64,000 nucleotides of DNA from Lutibacter maritimus. Lineage in GTDB: Bacteria > Bacteroidota > Bacteroidia > Flavobacteriales > Flavobacteriaceae. Shown here in pieces: positions 63,932 through 64,000 of the stretch (within the stretch, counting starts at the first letter, position 1; every line of letters begins with the position of its first letter). Below the pieces are notes generated by a model. That model did not search any database, was not told where the DNA came from, and saw only the letters and a list, made by a program, of their open reading frames with translations. The DNA is taken from the NCBI RefSeq assembly GCF_900116115.1, contig NZ_FOZP01000003.1, positions 124,001 through 188,000 on the forward strand, in the 5' to 3' direction. The position numbers and the translations under genes are program-made.

Positions 63932-64000
63932 TTAAACAACTTCTAAAAAATTAAAAATTCTACTATTATCAAATTCGGTAGCATTTTGCTTTAATTCATG
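63932..64000 (-). CDS. C-terminal end of an unidentified protein (cut by window edge)
   Basis: A frame open to the right edge reads HELKQNATEFDNSRIFNF then LEVV and stops at 63932, 2 bp before the GT2 ATG. The 22 residues are helical and end in a typical gene terminus. The spacing means it is cotranscribed with the polysaccharide cluster. A response-regulator, Hpt or PAS-type end is conceivable, but too little is visible to name it. Confidence 0.6.
   Translation of the reverse strand, partial: HELKQNATEFDNSRIFNFLEVV

Noticed and set aside
1-64000. CRISPR arrays, tRNA or rRNA genes, insertion sequences, attachment sites, replication origin
   Set aside because: I looked for regular repeats, cloverleaf-like stretches with GGTTCGA-type T arms and transposase motifs and saw none. 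A tRNAscan/Infernal run would settle small RNAs.

Overview
The window is a low-GC chromosomal segment from a member of the Bacteroidetes, most likely a marine Flavobacteriaceae. The evidence is gene content (short-chain threonine dehydrogenase, DUF3098 between FtsX and UppP, Sec-type clade II NosZ, YaiO-type barrel), many lipoprotein signals, few Shine-Dalgarno sites, and promoter -7 elements of the Bacteroidetes form TAnnTTTG. The genus is not certain. I see no insertion sequence, prophage, CRISPR array, tRNA or rRNA. Genes are densely packed and nearly all intact; only the two genes cut by the window edges are partial.

Layout: 1-5.4 kb, an RND efflux trio (TolC-like, adaptor, pump). 5.5-8.6 kb, cupin, RecX, a MORN/YwqK-like secreted protein, a lipoprotein and threonine dehydrogenase. 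8.7-18.5 kb, one long operon for interconversion of succinyl-CoA and propionyl-CoA: epimerase, a Na+-pumping biotin decarboxylase (alpha, gamma, biotin carrier, beta), CoA-transferase and both methylmalonyl-CoA mutase subunits. The mutase chaperone MeaB lies just beyond at 20 kb. 20.4-27.5 kb, a complete clade II nitrous oxide reductase operon (FAS1 protein, cytochrome c, NosZ, a NosB-like membrane protein, NosL, NosD, NosF, NosY). 27.8-37.2 kb, housekeeping genes (TruB, UppP, FtsX, RbfA, a LolC/E-like permease, Dus, a TolB-like protein, an oxidoreductase). 37.3-39.1 kb, LepA. 39.1-52.8 kb, a ferredoxin, 2-oxoacid:ferredoxin oxidoreductase KorAB, and an 11-subunit complex I (NuoABCDHIJKLMN, without NuoEFG). 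52.8-64 kb, AlkB, an oxidoreductase, a lipid/glycan pair, an antiporter, and an envelope polysaccharide cluster (GT2, LTA-synthase-like protein with TPRs, TPR-YaiO barrel).

The main discovery is regulatory. Four intergenic promoters carry a CRP/FNR-type dyad, TGAY-N4-RTCA, exactly 23 bp upstream of a TAnnTTTG element, which is the class II activator geometry. They lie before the Na+-pump/mutase operon, the nos operon, korAB and the small MORN-like gene. The korAB dyad is also 22 bp from a -7 element reading the other way into the ferredoxin gene. Two one-mismatch dyads with the same 23-bp spacing precede meaB and a thioredoxin-like gene. These genes suggest an oxygen-limitation regulon joining N2O respiration, ferredoxin-linked 2-oxoglutarate oxidation and Na+-coupled methylmalonyl-CoA decarboxylation. 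Complex I has an ordinary promoter without the dyad, but it lacks the NADH module and lies next to korAB and ferredoxin, which fits a ferredoxin-fed enzyme. Regulon membership and ferredoxin feeding are inferences; the sites and gene order are read directly from the sequence.
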